Below are positions 43,430-52,833 of a stretch of DNA of 64,000 nt, piece after piece. Source of the stretch: Pigmentiphaga kullae (GTDB lineage: Bacteria > Pseudomonadota > Gammaproteobacteria > Burkholderiales > Burkholderiaceae_B). Below the pieces are notes generated by a model. It was not told the DNA's origin. It ran no database searches and saw nothing but the letters and a program-made list of their open reading frames with translations. The stretch spans positions 744,001-808,000 of the forward strand of contig NZ_SGXC01000002.1 of NCBI RefSeq assembly GCF_004216695.1. Direction: 5' to 3'. The first letter of the stretch is position 1. The number at the start of each line of letters is the position of its first letter. Both the position numbers and the translations under genes were made by a program.

Positions 43430-45055
43430 TCAGCTTTTCGTCAGCTTGTCCCGTCGGGAAATGGCACGCGCCAGCACGATCACCGGCAACAGGCCGGCCA
43501 GCACGATGGTCAACGCCGGGACGGCGGCCTCCCCCAGCCGTTCGTCCGAGGCCAGATGGTCGGTGATGACGGCCAGCGTGTCGAAATTGAACGGCCGCAG
43601 CACCAGGGTCGCGGGCAACTCCTTCATCACGTCCACGAACACCAGCAAGGCGGCGGTCAGCAGGCTGCGCCGCAAGAGCGGCTGGTGCACCCGCACCAGC
43701 AGTTCCCAGGTTCCCGCCCCCAGGGTGCGCGCGCTGGCGTCCAGCGACGGCGTGATCTTGGCCAGCCCCGCTTCCGTCGTTTGCAGCGCGACCGCCAGGA
43801 AGCGGACCAGGTAGGCGTAGACCAGCAGCGTCAGCGTACCGGTCAGCGTCCCCTGGAAGGACCATCCCCAGGCCTCCAGCCAGCCGTCCAGCGCGCCCAC
43901 CAGGATCAGCAGGCCCACAGCCAGCACCGCTCCAGGCACCGCGTAGCCCATGCCCGCCACGCTGTTGGCGGCGCGCACCAGCCGGCCGGGCGCCAGGCGG
44001 GCGGCGTAGGCCAGCCCCAGCGCCAGCGCCACGGCCAGCACCGAGGTCGCGGCCGCCAGCCGCAGGGTATTGCCCAGCCACATGGCATAGCGGCTCCAGT
44101 CGATGACGTGGAGGTCCTGGGCGGCGAACCGCAGCATGATGGCCACGGGCAGCAGGAACCCCAGCGTGAGCGGCACGAGACACACCAGATTGGCCCAGAC
44201 CGCATGGCGGCCCGACAGTCGGCGCGGCGCCTGCACTTGGCGCTGGGCCCCCGCGTGGAAGCGCAGGCGGGTCCGGCTGCGGCGCTCCAGCCAGACCAGC
44301 ACGCCCACGAACGCAAGCAGGGCCGATGCCAGTTGCGCCGCGGCGATGCGGTCTCCCATCGACAGCCAGGCCCGGTAGATGCCCGTGGTGAAGGTCTGCA
44401 CGCCGAAGTAGGACACGGCGCCGTAATCGGCCAGCGTCTCCATCAGTACCAGCGTGATGCCGGCCACCGCCGCCGGCCGCGCCAGCGGCAGCACCACCGC
44501 GAAAAAGGCCCGCGCCGGGCCGCAGCCCAGCGTGCGCGCGGCCTCGGACAGGCGCGGGCTGCGTTCGAGGAAAGCGGTGCGCGTCAACAGATAGACGTAG
44601 GGATAGAAGGCGAAGACGAAGACCAGCGCCGCTCCGTACCACGACCGGATGGCCGGGAACCACGGCAACCGGGCCTGCCCGGTCAGATCGCGCAGCAGGG
44701 TCTGCACCGGCCCCGAGAACTGGAAGAAGTCGGTGAAGGCGTAGGCCATGACGTAGGTGGGCATGGCCAGCGGCAGGATCAGGGCCCATTCGTAGATGCG
44801 GCGGCCGGGAAAGTCGTGGGCCGCCACGACCCAGGCGGTGGCTATGCCAACCACCGCGGCGCCCACGCCCACTGCCGCCATCAGCAACAGCGAGGTCGCG
44901 GCGTAGCCCGGCAGCACCGTGTCGACCAGGTGGACAAGGATGTCCCGCGCACCGGCGTCGACGTTCGACACCGACCAGAGCAGGCTGACGATGGGCAAGG
45001 CGATGAAGGCGGCCACAGCGGCGGCCGGCCAGGAAAGCGCGGTGCGTCGGTGCAT
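43430..45055 (-). CDS. fbpB: Ferric iron ABC transporter permease (FbpB type)
   Basis: A 541-residue fused permease with about twelve membrane helices in two homologous halves, each with an ABC permease EAA loop (EAARTLGCGPARAFFAVVLP and DASARTLGAGTWELLVRVHQP). This duplication is typical of FbpB. It forms the channel for Fe3+ delivered by the downstream binding protein. I choose ATG 45055; a TTG at 45070 would add five residues. The stop lies 76 bases before fbpA on the same strand. Confidence 0.92.
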   Translation of the reverse strand: MHRRTALSWPAAAVAAFIALPIVSLLWSVSNVDAGARDILVHLVDTVLPGYAATSLLLMAAVGVGAAVVGIATAWVVAAHDFPGRRIYEWALILPLAMPTYVMAYAFTDFFQFSGPVQTLLRDLTGQARLPWFPAIRSWYGAALVFVFAFYPYVYLLTRTAFLERSPRLSEAARTLGCGPARAFFAVVLPLARPAAVAGITLVLMETLADYGAVSYFGVQTFTTGIYRAWLSMGDRIAAAQLASALLAFVGVLVWLERRSRTRLRFHAGAQRQVQAPRRLSGRHAVWANLVCLVPLTLGFLLPVAIMLRFAAQDLHVIDWSRYAMWLGNTLRLAAATSVLAVALALGLAYAARLAPGRLVRAANSVAGMGYAVPGAVLAVGLLILVGALDGWLEAWGWSFQGTLTGTLTLLVYAYLVRFLAVALQTTEAGLAKITPSLDASARTLGAGTWELLVRVHQPLLRRSLLTAALLVFVDVMKELPATLVLRPFNFDTLAVITDHLASDERLGEAAVPALTIVLAGLLPVIVLARAISRRDKLTKS

Positions 45056-45122
45056 CGGATACCAGGACAAGTCGACGGACGACGCAGTTGCGAAGATCCG
45101 CCTGGCGTTGGCGGCAAGCAGG

Positions 45123-45141
45123 AATACGAATTATATTCATG
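45123..45141. promoter_or_regulatory. Weaker Fur-box candidate between divergent fbpB and fbpC
   Basis: AATACGAATTATATTCATG matches 10 of 19 Fur consensus positions and lies in the 110-bp divergent gap. It would let one iron signal control both the permease and the ATPase genes. The match is moderate. Confidence 0.4.
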
Positions 45142-45165
45142 CGCTTGCGCAATCTGTGTTCCTCC

Positions 45166-46218
45166 ATGCCCCACCCTCACCTGCAGCTCGATCACGTCCG
45201 CCTGGGCTATCGCATGCCGACCGGCATGCACGTCGTCGTCGATGACCTGTCGCTGGCCCTGCACGAAGGGCGCATCGGCTGCCTGTTGGGGCCGTCGGGC
45301 TGCGGCAAGAGCACGGTGCTGCGCGCGATCAGCGGCTTCGAGCCCCTGTTGGCTGGCAGCATCGCGCTGCATGGCGAGGCCGTCTCCACGCCGCGCCGCA
45401 GCCTGGCGCCCGAAAAGCGCCGCGTGGGCGTCATGTTCCAGGACTACGCGCTGTTTCCCCATCTTTCCGTGGACGACAACGTCGGCTTCGGCCTGCGCCG
45501 CGAACCCGCCGCGGCCCGCACCGGACGCGTGCGGGAACTCCTGTCCCTGGTCGGCATGGCCTCCCTGGGCGGCAAGTATCCCCATGAACTGTCGGGCGGC
45601 CAGCAGCAGCGCGTCGCGTTGGCCCGGGCGCTGGCGCCCCGCCCCGAACTGCTGTTGCTGGACGAGCCCTTCTCCAGCCTGGATGTCGACCTGCGCGAAC
45701 GCCTGGCCGGTGAAATACGGGACATCCTGAAGGAAGCCGAGGCGACCGCGATCCTGGTGACCCACGATCAGGCCGAGGCCTTCGCCATGGCCGACGAGAT
45801 CGGGGTGATGGAACAAGGCCGGATCGTGCAGTGGGGCAACGCCTACGATCTTTATCATCACCCGGCCACGGCATTCGTGGCCGGCTTCATCGGCGCCGGC
45901 GTGCTGGTGCCGGGCCGGCGGGGAGACAACGGCAGCATCCGCCTCGAATTCGGCGACATCCACGCGTCGGGTCCCGTTTCCAATAACGCCGAGGTCCGGG
46001 TTCTCTTGCGGCCCGACGACCTGCTGGCCGACGCCCACAGCCCCATCCGGGCGCGGCTGGTCCACAAGGTCTTTCGTGGCCCGGGCTACCTGTACACCCT
46101 GCGTCTGCCCTCGGGCAGCGAGGTGCTGGCCCAGATGCCCCGCGAGGACGGGCACCGCGTGGGCGACGAGGTCGGCATCCGCCTGCGGACCGGCACCCTG
46201 CCGGCCTTCCCGGCCTAG
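45166..46218 (+). CDS. fbpC: Ferric iron ABC transporter ATP-binding protein (FbpC type)
   Basis: A 350-residue ABC ATPase. Walker A GPSGCGKST, signature LSGGQQQRVALARAL, Walker B LLLLDEPFSSLD and a C-terminal TOBE-like regulatory domain (VRVLLRPDDLLADA) are present, fitting FbpC. It powers the permease encoded divergently. I start at ATG 45166 (MPHPHLQLDHV); ATG 45139 would add nine residues. The stop overlaps the convergent ankyrin gene by four bases. Confidence 0.92.
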   Translation: MPHPHLQLDHVRLGYRMPTGMHVVVDDLSLALHEGRIGCLLGPSGCGKSTVLRAISGFEPLLAGSIALHGEAVSTPRRSLAPEKRRVGVMFQDYALFPHLSVDDNVGFGLRREPAAARTGRVRELLSLVGMASLGGKYPHELSGGQQQRVALARALAPRPELLLLDEPFSSLDVDLRERLAGEIRDILKEAEATAILVTHDQAEAFAMADEIGVMEQGRIVQWGNAYDLYHHPATAFVAGFIGAGVLVPGRRGDNGSIRLEFGDIHASGPVSNNAEVRVLLRPDDLLADAHSPIRARLVHKVFRGPGYLYTLRLPSGSEVLAQMPREDGHRVGDEVGIRLRTGTLPAFPA

Positions 46219-46892
46219 CGCTGCTGCCGCCGTTGGCGGTCCTGGTTCAGGCGCTCGACCAGATTGTTGGCCAATATCGTATTGCCCGCATCCCTGCCGA
46301 CGTCCACGGCGTTCTTGCCCTCGTCGTTGCGGACATAGCCGTCCGCCCCCTCGTCCAGCAGCAGCTTCACGGTCGACGTGTGGCCGTAGCGCATGGCCAT
46401 CATCAGGGGCGTCATCTTCCCGGGAGATTCGGCATCGATGTAGGCATAGTGCTCGATCAGCAAGCGGACAGCGTCGTCGTTGCCCTTGGAGGCGGCATAG
46501 TGCAACGCCGTCCAGCCCTCCTGGTTGACCTCGGCGCCGCGTTCGATCAACTTTTCCATCCTCGCCGTCTCGCCGCGGATGGCCAGGTACATCAGCGGGG
46601 TCTCGCGCAGCCGGTTCTGGCGATTGACGTCGATGCGCTTGTCGGCCAGCAGGACGTCATAGACACCCCAGGCTTCTTCCTTGACGGCTTCGAGCAGCGG
46701 CGTATTGCTGGCGGCATTGGGCATGTTGGGATCCATGCCTCGCCCCAGCAGCGATTTGACCGTGGAGGCGCGATCGTTGCGGATGGCGACCCAGAAATCG
46801 TCCTCCGCGCCTGCCTGCGCCGCCGAAAAGGCGGTCAGCCAGCACCACAGCAGCAGGAAACCCCACCCTCGGCGAGCCCACGAGCCAAACAT
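46215..46892 (-). CDS. Secreted ankyrin-repeat protein
   Basis: A 225-residue protein with an N-terminal signal segment (GFLLLWCWLTAFSAAQAGA) and four to five ankyrin repeats from about residue 50 (PLLEAVKEEAWGVYDVLLA, GWTALHYAASKGNDDAVRLLI, MTPLMMAMRYGHTSTVKLLLDEGADG). Ankyrin repeats bind proteins. Periplasmic ankyrin proteins exist in many proteobacteria, some linked to catalase or type VI immunity. AAGGA lies eight bases before the ATG. Partner unknown. A 14-bp palindrome (46918-46931) lies in its promoter region. Confidence 0.88.
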   Translation of the reverse strand: MFGSWARRGWGFLLLWCWLTAFSAAQAGAEDDFWVAIRNDRASTVKSLLGRGMDPNMPNAASNTPLLEAVKEEAWGVYDVLLADKRIDVNRQNRLRETPLMYLAIRGETARMEKLIERGAEVNQEGWTALHYAASKGNDDAVRLLIEHYAYIDAESPGKMTPLMMAMRYGHTSTVKLLLDEGADGYVRNDEGKNAVDVGRDAGNTILANNLVERLNQDRQRRQQR

Positions 46893-46917
46893 AATGTAAT
46901 TCCTTTTATATCCATTC

Positions 46918-46931
46918 CAATCAATTGATTG
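46918..46931. promoter_or_regulatory. Perfect 14-bp palindrome upstream of the ankyrin gene
   Basis: CAATCAATTGATTG is self-complementary over 14 bases, 26 bases before the ankyrin ATG. It overlaps a likely promoter with a TATAAA-like -10 closer to the gene. An operator for an unidentified regulator is plausible. Confidence 0.45.
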
Positions 46932-46962
46932 AGAAGGGTTTTATCTGGATTTCACGGTGCCG

Positions 46963-46988
46963 AATTAAAGTTACTTCTAACTTTAATT
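46963..46988. terminator. A/T-rich 11-bp hairpin after tatD
   Basis: AATTAAAGTTA (46963-46973) pairs perfectly with 46978-46988 around a CTTC loop and touches the tatD stop codon. It is too A/T-rich for a standard intrinsic terminator and lacks a following T-run, but its position suggests a 3' end signal for the mltG-tmk-holB-tatD transcript. Confidence 0.4.
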
Positions 46989-47758
46989 TAGCGATTTATG
47001 TCTTTGAAAAGATTGAAAAAATTATCGGTCGACGCATCTGCCACCACCTGGACCGTCAGGCCGCGCAGTTCGGCGATCTTTTCGGCCACGTGGACCACCT
47101 TGGACGGGTCGTTCAGCTTGCCCCGATGCGGCACGGGCGCCAGGTACGGCGAATCGGTTTCGATCAGGATACGGTCCAGCGGAATGCTGCGGGCCACCTC
47201 CTGCAGTTCCCGGGCGTTCTTGAAGGTGACGATGCCCGAAAAGGAGATGCGAAAGTTCATCGCGATGGCCGCGTCGGCGACCGCCTGGGATTCGGTGAAG
47301 CAGTGCATGACGCCGCCCACCTCGGCGGCCCCTTCTTCCTCCATGATGCGCAGCGTATCTTCCGCCGCCGAGCGGGTATGGATGATCAGGGGCTTGCCGG
47401 TCTGCCGGGCGGCACGGATGTGGTTGCGGAAACGGTCGCGCTGCCACGTCAGGTCCCCGGTCAGGCGGTAGTAGTCCAGCCCGGTTTCGCCTATCGCGAC
47501 GACCTTGGGGGTCGCGGCCAGTTCGACCAGTTGCTCGACCGTGGGGTCGGGCGTGTCCTCGTAGTCGGGGTGCACGCCCACCGAGGCCCACAGGTTGTCG
47601 TGGCCCCGCACCAGCTCCATCAGTCTGGGCCAATCGGGCAGGTTCACGCTGACGCACAGCGCCTGGGCGACATGGTTGCCGCGCATGCGCTCGAGGATCT
47701 CGGGCAGTTGCGCGGCCAGTTCGGGGAAATCCAGATGGCAATGCGAATCGACGAACAT
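46988..47758 (-). CDS. TatD-family metal-dependent DNase/hydrolase (YcfH type)
   Basis: A 256-residue TatD-family TIM-barrel metal hydrolase. VDSHCHLDFPEL holds the first two metal His residues; GETGLDYYRLTGD, HTRSAAEDTL and ILIETDSPYLAP complete the site. It is the YcfH-like member commonly found after holB. I start at ATG 47758 (MFVDSHC); an ATG at 47791 adds eleven residues. Part of the mltG-tmk-holB-tatD group, all on the minus strand. Family enzymes are 3'-5' DNases. Confidence 0.93.
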   Translation of the reverse strand: MFVDSHCHLDFPELAAQLPEILERMRGNHVAQALCVSVNLPDWPRLMELVRGHDNLWASVGVHPDYEDTPDPTVEQLVELAATPKVVAIGETGLDYYRLTGDLTWQRDRFRNHIRAARQTGKPLIIHTRSAAEDTLRIMEEEGAAEVGGVMHCFTESQAVADAAIAMNFRISFSGIVTFKNARELQEVARSIPLDRILIETDSPYLAPVPHRGKLNDPSKVVHVAEKIAELRGLTVQVVADASTDNFFNLFKDINR

Positions 47759-47809
47759 GGGCAAGGAAGACGGTAAGGCTGCGGAATCCATAGTACCAGC
47801 GGGCGCACC

Positions 47810-48898
47810 CTAGGTCTGGGCAGCACGCGCGGGACGGCGCCCGAGGCAGGCCGCGCTGGCCTGGGCCAGCACATCCTGGGCGAACAGCCGGGCGTTGAGC
47901 GGATGGTCTGCGATCCTGCGCTGGCGGGTCAGCCAGCGCGACAGCTCGGCCACGCGGCTGCGTTCGGCGCGCTCCCCTATCTTCGCGCTGTGGGGCGCCA
48001 GTTCGGGGAAATAGCGCGCGCCGATGCCGGCCTGGGCCAATGCCACGTCGGTGGCCAGGCGTTGCAGCGCATCTATCCATTCGGCGGCCGGGATCTTGTC
48101 CAGCGCATCGACGATCTGCCCCAGGTCCGGTGGCTTGCCCTGTGCGAGCGCGGTCACGAAAGCGTCCAGCCATGGCGCCCGGGGCGGAACGCCGGCCTCG
48201 GCGCGGCGCCAGGCCGCGACCGGCGCGCCCCCGGCGGCGGCCAGTTGTGCGGCCGCGTCCTGGACGCCCTGCTCTTCCAGCCAGGCCAGCGCGGGCCCGG
48301 GCGCCGGCGTCCCCAGGGGCAGCCGGCGGCAGCGCGACACCAGCGTGGGCAACAGCCGGTCGGGCGCGTCGGACACGAGCAGGAACACGGTCTGGGGCGG
48401 CGGCTCCTCCAGGATCTTCAGGAGGCCGTTGGCCGAAATGGTGTTGAGCGTTTCGGCCGGATACAGCACCACCACCCGCAGCCCGCCACGGTGCGTGCCG
48501 GTGTTGGCCCAGGATTCCAGGGCGCGTATCTGCTCGATGCGGATCTCGCGCGAAGGCGCGCGCTTGCCGGCCTTCTTGCCGTCGGCATCGGTGGCTTCTT
48601 CCTCGTCGCCCTCCTCGGCCTGGCCTTCGGCCAGCGCTACCGCTTCGGGGCGGACGCGGCGGAAATCGGGGTGGTTGCCGGACGCGTACCAGGTGCAGGC
48701 GGGGCAATGCCCGCAGGCCATGCCGTCCTGCGGCGACTCGCACAGCAGGCTGGCGGCCGCGGCGCGCGCGAACTCGACCTTGCCTATGCCCGCCAGCCCG
48801 TGGATGAGCCAGGCATGGGCGAAACGCCGCCGCTGCTCCTGGCCCAGCCAGGCACGGGCCGCTTCTTCATGCCAGGGATAGAAACGGGGCAGGCTCAT
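47810..48898 (-). CDS. holB: DNA polymerase III delta-prime subunit
   Basis: A 362-residue clamp-loader subunit. It has a degenerate P-loop ([14 protein letters not shown]), the zinc-binding cysteines ([18 protein letters not shown]) and family segment [20 protein letters not shown] charged insertion of about 30 residues ([20 protein letters not shown]) lies between the zinc module and the sensor region. The delta-prime subunit orders the loader that places beta clamps. The ATG overlaps the tmk stop. The start is fixed by that coupling. Confidence 0.95.
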   Translation of the reverse strand: MSLPRFYPWHEEAARAWLGQEQRRRFAHAWLIHGLAGIGKVEFARAAAASLLCESPQDGMACGHCPACTWYASGNHPDFRRVRPEAVALAEGQAEEGDEEEATDADGKKAGKRAPSREIRIEQIRALESWANTGTHRGGLRVVVLYPAETLNTISANGLLKILEEPPPQTVFLLVSDAPDRLLPTLVSRCRRLPLGTPAPGPALAWLEEQGVQDAAAQLAAAGGAPVAAWRRAEAGVPPRAPWLDAFVTALAQGKPPDLGQIVDALDKIPAAEWIDALQRLATDVALAQAGIGARYFPELAPHSAKIGERAERSRVAELSRWLTRQRRIADHPLNARLFAQDVLAQASAACLGRRPARAAQT

Positions 48899-49551
48899 GC
48901 GCCGGCCGCCTGGTCGATGCAGGCCCGCAACTGGGCGGCCAGTTCGGCCCGCACCGCCTCGATCGGGCGGGTCGAATCGATGATGCGAAAGCGCGCCGGA
49001 TCCGCCTCCGCCCGGGCGTGGTAGGCTGCCCGCGTGCGTTCGAAGAAAGCATCGTCCTCGCGCTCGAATCGGTCCAGGGTGCGGCCCCGGCCCAGCCGCT
49101 CGCGCGACACGTCGAGCGGGACGTCGAACAGCCAGGTCACGTCGGGTTGCAGGTCGCCGTGCACCCATTGTTCGAGCACCGCGATCCGCCCGGCCGCGAG
49201 CCCCCGGCCGCCGCCCTGGTAGGCATAGGTGGCGTCGGTGAAGCGGTCGCAGACCACCCACTGGCCCCGCGCCAGCGCCGGTTCGATCACGGTGCGCACA
49301 TGCTCGCAGCGCCCCGCGAACATCAGCAGGGTCTCGGTGTCGAGCCGCATGGGCTCGTTCAGCAGCAGTTCGCGCAGTTTCTCGGCCAGCGGCGTGCCGC
49401 CGGGCTCGCGGGTCTGCACCACGTCCAGTCCGGCTTCGCGCAGCCGGGCCACGAGCCATTCCAGGTGCGTGCTCTTGCCCGCGCCGTCCACGCCCTCGAG
49501 CGTGATGAAGCGGCCGCGGCGGGCGGCGGCGGAGTTCGCGCCGGCACTCAT
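48895..49551 (-). CDS. tmk: Thymidylate kinase
   Basis: A 218-residue Tmk. P-loop [19 protein letters not shown] (about residues 16-34), DR motif [17 protein letters not shown] and LID region [12 protein letters not shown] are intact. It phosphorylates dTMP to dTDP. The start ATG overlaps the mltG stop by four bases, and its stop overlaps holB, so mltG-tmk-holB are coupled, the usual gene order. Confidence 0.97.
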   Translation of the reverse strand: MSAGANSAAARRGRFITLEGVDGAGKSTHLEWLVARLREAGLDVVQTREPGGTPLAEKLRELLLNEPMRLDTETLLMFAGRCEHVRTVIEPALARGQWVVCDRFTDATYAYQGGGRGLAAGRIAVLEQWVHGDLQPDVTWLFDVPLDVSRERLGRGRTLDRFEREDDAFFERTRAAYHARAEADPARFRIIDSTRPIEAVRAELAAQLRACIDQAAGA

Positions 49552-50612
49552 GGCCGCACCGTCTCGGTCTGGAAGGACGGCGGCGGCTGCAGCCCCTGCC
49601 CTCTGAGCTGGTAGCGCGCGACGTAGCGGTTGTGGCCGTCCAGGGTTTCGGAGAAGGCGCTGGTGCCGTCGCCGCGGGAGACGAAATACAGGTACTTGTG
49701 CTTCTCGGGCTGGACCGCGGCCAGCAGCGAGGCCCGGCCCGGGTTCGAGATGGGCGTGGGCGGCAGCCCGCGGCGCGTATAGGTGTTCCACGGCGTGTCG
49801 GCGCGCAGGTCGCGGCGGCGCAGGTTGCCGTCGAAGACCTCGCCCAGGCCGTAGATGACGGTCGGGTCGGTCTGCAGCGGCATGCCGACCTTGAGCCGGT
49901 TCACGAACACGCCCGCGATGCGCCGGCGGTCGGCTTCCATGCCGGTTTCCTTCTCGACGATGGAAGCCAGGATCAGGACTTCATAGGGCGAGCCCAGCGG
50001 CAGGTCCGGATCGCGCTGCGCCCAGATGTCGGCCAGTTCGCGCTGCTGCGCGCGGTAGGCGCGGCGCAGGATATCGATGTCGCTGGAGCCCACGGCGAAC
50101 AGGTAGGTATCGGGGAAGAACAGGCCTTCGGGGTGACTGGTCGAGGCGCCGATCTTGGCCGTGACGGTGGCGTCGTCCAGGCCGTCCAGCGTCTGGCGCA
50201 CGTCCGGATGGCGGCGCAGGGCCGCGCGGATCTGGCGGAAGTTCCAGCCCTCGATGAAGCGGATTTCCCGCTGCGTGACGTCGCCGCGCGCGAGCCGGTT
50301 CAGCAGCGTCCACAGCGAGTCGCCGCGGGCCACCTCGTAGCCGCCGGCCTTGATGCGGCGCTCGGTGCCGGTCACGCGCGCATAGGCGATCAGGACCTCG
50401 GGCGGCACGGCGATGCCGGCCTCGCGCACCTGCCGGGCGATGCCCCGCATCGTCGTGCCTTCATCGATGACGAAGTCGACTTTGTCGGCGGGCAGGGAAA
50501 GCGGCATGCGCAGCCACGCGACGCCGGCGCCGACGATGGCCAGCGATGCCAGCAACAGAGTGGCGAGCGACACGAGCAGCGCGCGTTTCAGGGAGAAATG
50601 TCGTTTGGGCAT
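49548..50612 (-). CDS. mltG: Endolytic peptidoglycan transglycosylase MltG
   Basis: A 354-residue YceG/MltG protein: one N-terminal membrane helix ([24 protein letters not shown]) and a periplasmic domain with catalytic Glu in [14 protein letters not shown] and the family motif [17 protein letters not shown]. It cuts nascent glycan strands and helps set their length. GGGAGAAATG lies upstream of the ATG. It heads the mltG-tmk-holB-tatD operon, divergent from ygfZ with a 43-base gap. Confidence 0.97.
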   Translation of the reverse strand: MPKRHFSLKRALLVSLATLLLASLAIVGAGVAWLRMPLSLPADKVDFVIDEGTTMRGIARQVREAGIAVPPEVLIAYARVTGTERRIKAGGYEVARGDSLWTLLNRLARGDVTQREIRFIEGWNFRQIRAALRRHPDVRQTLDGLDDATVTAKIGASTSHPEGLFFPDTYLFAVGSSDIDILRRAYRAQQRELADIWAQRDPDLPLGSPYEVLILASIVEKETGMEADRRRIAGVFVNRLKVGMPLQTDPTVIYGLGEVFDGNLRRRDLRADTPWNTYTRRGLPPTPISNPGRASLLAAVQPEKHKYLYFVSRGDGTSAFSETLDGHNRYVARYQLRGQGLQPPPSFQTETVRP

Positions 50613-50655
50613 GGGCGCCTATAATACTTCGATCGACCTCATCGACCGTTTCAAG

Positions 50656-51684
50656 ATGTCCGTCCAAGAGATTTTATCCGCGAGCGCGCAGCCGGATGCC
50701 GCCATCGCGCCCATCGCGCCGCTGGACCATTTGACCGTGCTCGAAGCCCGAGGTGCCGACACGATCGAATTCCTCCAGGGGCAGTTGACCCAAGACGTCA
50801 AGAAGCTCGGCGACGCCGACGCCCGGCTGGCCGGCTATTGCACGGCCAAGGGCCGGCTGCTTGCCAGCGCCATCGTCTGGCGCGCCCAGCCCGACCCCGC
50901 CGATCCGGTCCCGCGCGTGCTGGTCCTGGTCGACGCCAGCATCGCCCAGGCGCTGCAGAAACGCCTGTCCATGTTCGTGCTGCGCGCCAAGGTCAAGCTT
51001 GCCGCCGCGCCGCTGCGCGTGGCCGGCGTCTGGCGCGGCGCCGATGCGGCCGCGCTGCAGACGGCGGCGGGCGGGCTGCTGCCGGCCGCGACCTGGTCGC
51101 GCGCCGACCTGCCCGAGGCGACCTGGATCGCGGCGCCTTGCGCTCCTGAATCGTCGCCGCGCTGGTGGTGGATAGGAACGGACGAAGCGCTGCAACGCCT
51201 GGGGGCGGCGCTGGCGTCGCCCGCGCAGGGCGGCCTGGCCCAGGCCTGGCGCGCCGCCGACATCGCGGCGGGCCTGCCCTGGATCACGGCGCCGACGCAG
51301 GACCTGTTCGTGCCGCAGATGGTCAACCTGGAACTGATAGGCGGGGTCAGCTTCACCAAGGGCTGCTATCCCGGGCAGGAAGTGGTCGCGCGCAGCCATT
51401 ACCTGGGCAAACTCAAGCGCCGCATGTTCGCGGGCCATGTCGCCGGCGAGCAGTTGGACCCGCAGGCCCTGGCCGGCTCCGATGTTTTCCAGGAAGGCGA
51501 CGAGCAGCCTTGCGGCCGCATCGTCAATGCGGCGCAGGACGGCGGCCGGACCGCGGTCCTGTACGAAAGCTCGCTGGCCGCCGCGCAAGGCGATGTTCCC
51601 CTGCACGCCGGCTCGCCCGCCGGTCCGATCATCCTGCCGCAGGCACTGCCCTACGCCCTGTCCGACGACACCCGCTCGGCCTGA
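50656..51684 (+). CDS. ygfZ: Folate-binding protein YgfZ
   Basis: A 342-residue protein of the T-protein fold. The signature KGCYPGQEVVARSHYLGKLKRR is diagnostic of YgfZ, which with folate aids iron-sulfur cluster assembly in MiaB-like enzymes. The start ATG gives MSVQEILSAS. It is divergent from mltG and followed by two small same-strand genes. Confidence 0.95.
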   Translation: MSVQEILSASAQPDAAIAPIAPLDHLTVLEARGADTIEFLQGQLTQDVKKLGDADARLAGYCTAKGRLLASAIVWRAQPDPADPVPRVLVLVDASIAQALQKRLSMFVLRAKVKLAAAPLRVAGVWRGADAAALQTAAGGLLPAATWSRADLPEATWIAAPCAPESSPRWWWIGTDEALQRLGAALASPAQGGLAQAWRAADIAAGLPWITAPTQDLFVPQMVNLELIGGVSFTKGCYPGQEVVARSHYLGKLKRRMFAGHVAGEQLDPQALAGSDVFQEGDEQPCGRIVNAAQDGGRTAVLYESSLAAAQGDVPLHAGSPAGPIILPQALPYALSDDTRSA

Positions 51685-51704
51685 GCCGAGCGCCGGGATC
51701 CGCC

Positions 51705-52013
51705 ATGCACAATCTCTACGTCTACTACAAGCTGCCGCAGGACCGGCGCGCCGAGGCGCTGGCGCCCGCCCGCCGGGTACTGGATGCCGGCCGCGCCTGG
51801 AGCGCCCGCGTGGCGCTGCTGGCACGGCCCGCCGCCGACAATGGCGTGGTGACATGGATGGAGGTCTACGAAGACGTGGCCGACATGCCCGCGCTGGAAG
51901 CCGCGCTGGCCGAGGCGGTACAGGCCGGCGGCCTGGCGCCCTTGCTGCTCGCGCCGCGGCGCAGCGAGGTGTTCGTCGACCTGCCCGCCGGCCCGGCGGG
52001 ATGGGAAGGCTGA
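51705..52013 (+). CDS. DUF4936-family protein
   Basis: A 102-residue protein fitting DUF4936: NLYVYYKLPQDRRAEALAPARRVLDAG and EVYEDVADMPALEAALAEAV. It is small and soluble, with no signal peptide. It commonly sits between ygfZ and a NRDE gene in Burkholderiales, as here. The ferredoxin-like alternation suggests a small alpha/beta fold; function unknown. The stop is four bases before the next ATG. Confidence 0.85.
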   Translation: MHNLYVYYKLPQDRRAEALAPARRVLDAGRAWSARVALLARPAADNGVVTWMEVYEDVADMPALEAALAEAVQAGGLAPLLLAPRRSEVFVDLPAGPAGWEG

Positions 52014-52017
52014 CGCC

Positions 52018-52833
52018 ATGTGCCTGATGGCCTTCGCCTGGGATCCGCGCGGTTCGACCACCTTGCTGATGGTGGCCAACCGCGACGAGTTCTACGCCCG
52101 GCCCACGGCCCCCGCCGACTGGTGGAAGGATCATCCCGACATCTGGGCCGGACGCGACCTGGCCGCGGGCGGGACCTGGATGGGCATCACGCGGCAGGGA
52201 CGCTTCGCCGCCATCACCAACTATCGCGAGGGAGGCCGGAACGATCCGGCCGCGCCGTCGCGCGGCGGACTGGTGTCCGGCTTTCTGGCCGGCACCTCCA
52301 CGCCGGCCAGCTACCTGCGCGACCTGGCCCGGCGCGCCGAGCCCTTCAACGGATTCAACCTGGTGGTGGGAGAGCTGTTCGGGCGGACGCCTTCGCTGTG
52401 GTATCTGTCGCACCGCCGCGGCCATTCCGCCACCTCGCCCGAGGCGCTGGCCGCCGGCGTTTACGGCTTGTCGAACGCGGTGCTTGATACGCCCTGGCCC
52501 AAGGTCGTGCGCACGACCGCCGCGCTGGCCACGCTCAAGGCCACCGAGGCCCGCACCCCGGCCTATCTCCAGATGCTGAGCGACACGACGGTCGCCGAAG
52601 ACGCGCAACTGCCCAGCACCGGCATCAGCCTGGAGCGCGAGCGCGCGCTGTCGGCGGCTTTCATCATCACGCCCGACTACGGCACGCGGGCCCAGACGGT
52701 GATCCGTGCCACGCGCGACGGCCACGTCGAGGCGGCCGAACGCGGTTTCGACAACGACGAGCAGGCGCGGCTGCTGATACCCGGTTCGCTGCGTCAGGCC
52801 TCGTTCGAGGTCTCGAACACCGCCCGCAGGTAG
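52018..52833 (+). CDS. NRDE-family (TANGO2-like) protein
   Basis: A 271-residue protein opening MCLMAFAW with the namesake VANRDEFYARPTAPADWW and GGTWMGITRQGRFAAITNYRE motifs. Residue Cys2 fits an Ntn-hydrolase-like nucleophile. NRDE/TANGO2 proteins occur from bacteria to humans; haem trafficking is proposed for the eukaryotic ones. It is the last gene of the ygfZ group. Its 3' end overlaps a convergent hydrolase gene by 40 bases, an unusually long antisense overlap. Confidence 0.93.
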   Translation: MCLMAFAWDPRGSTTLLMVANRDEFYARPTAPADWWKDHPDIWAGRDLAAGGTWMGITRQGRFAAITNYREGGRNDPAAPSRGGLVSGFLAGTSTPASYLRDLARRAEPFNGFNLVVGELFGRTPSLWYLSHRRGHSATSPEALAAGVYGLSNAVLDTPWPKVVRTTAALATLKATEARTPAYLQMLSDTTVAEDAQLPSTGISLERERALSAAFIITPDYGTRAQTVIRATRDGHVEAAERGFDNDEQARLLIPGSLRQASFEVSNTARR

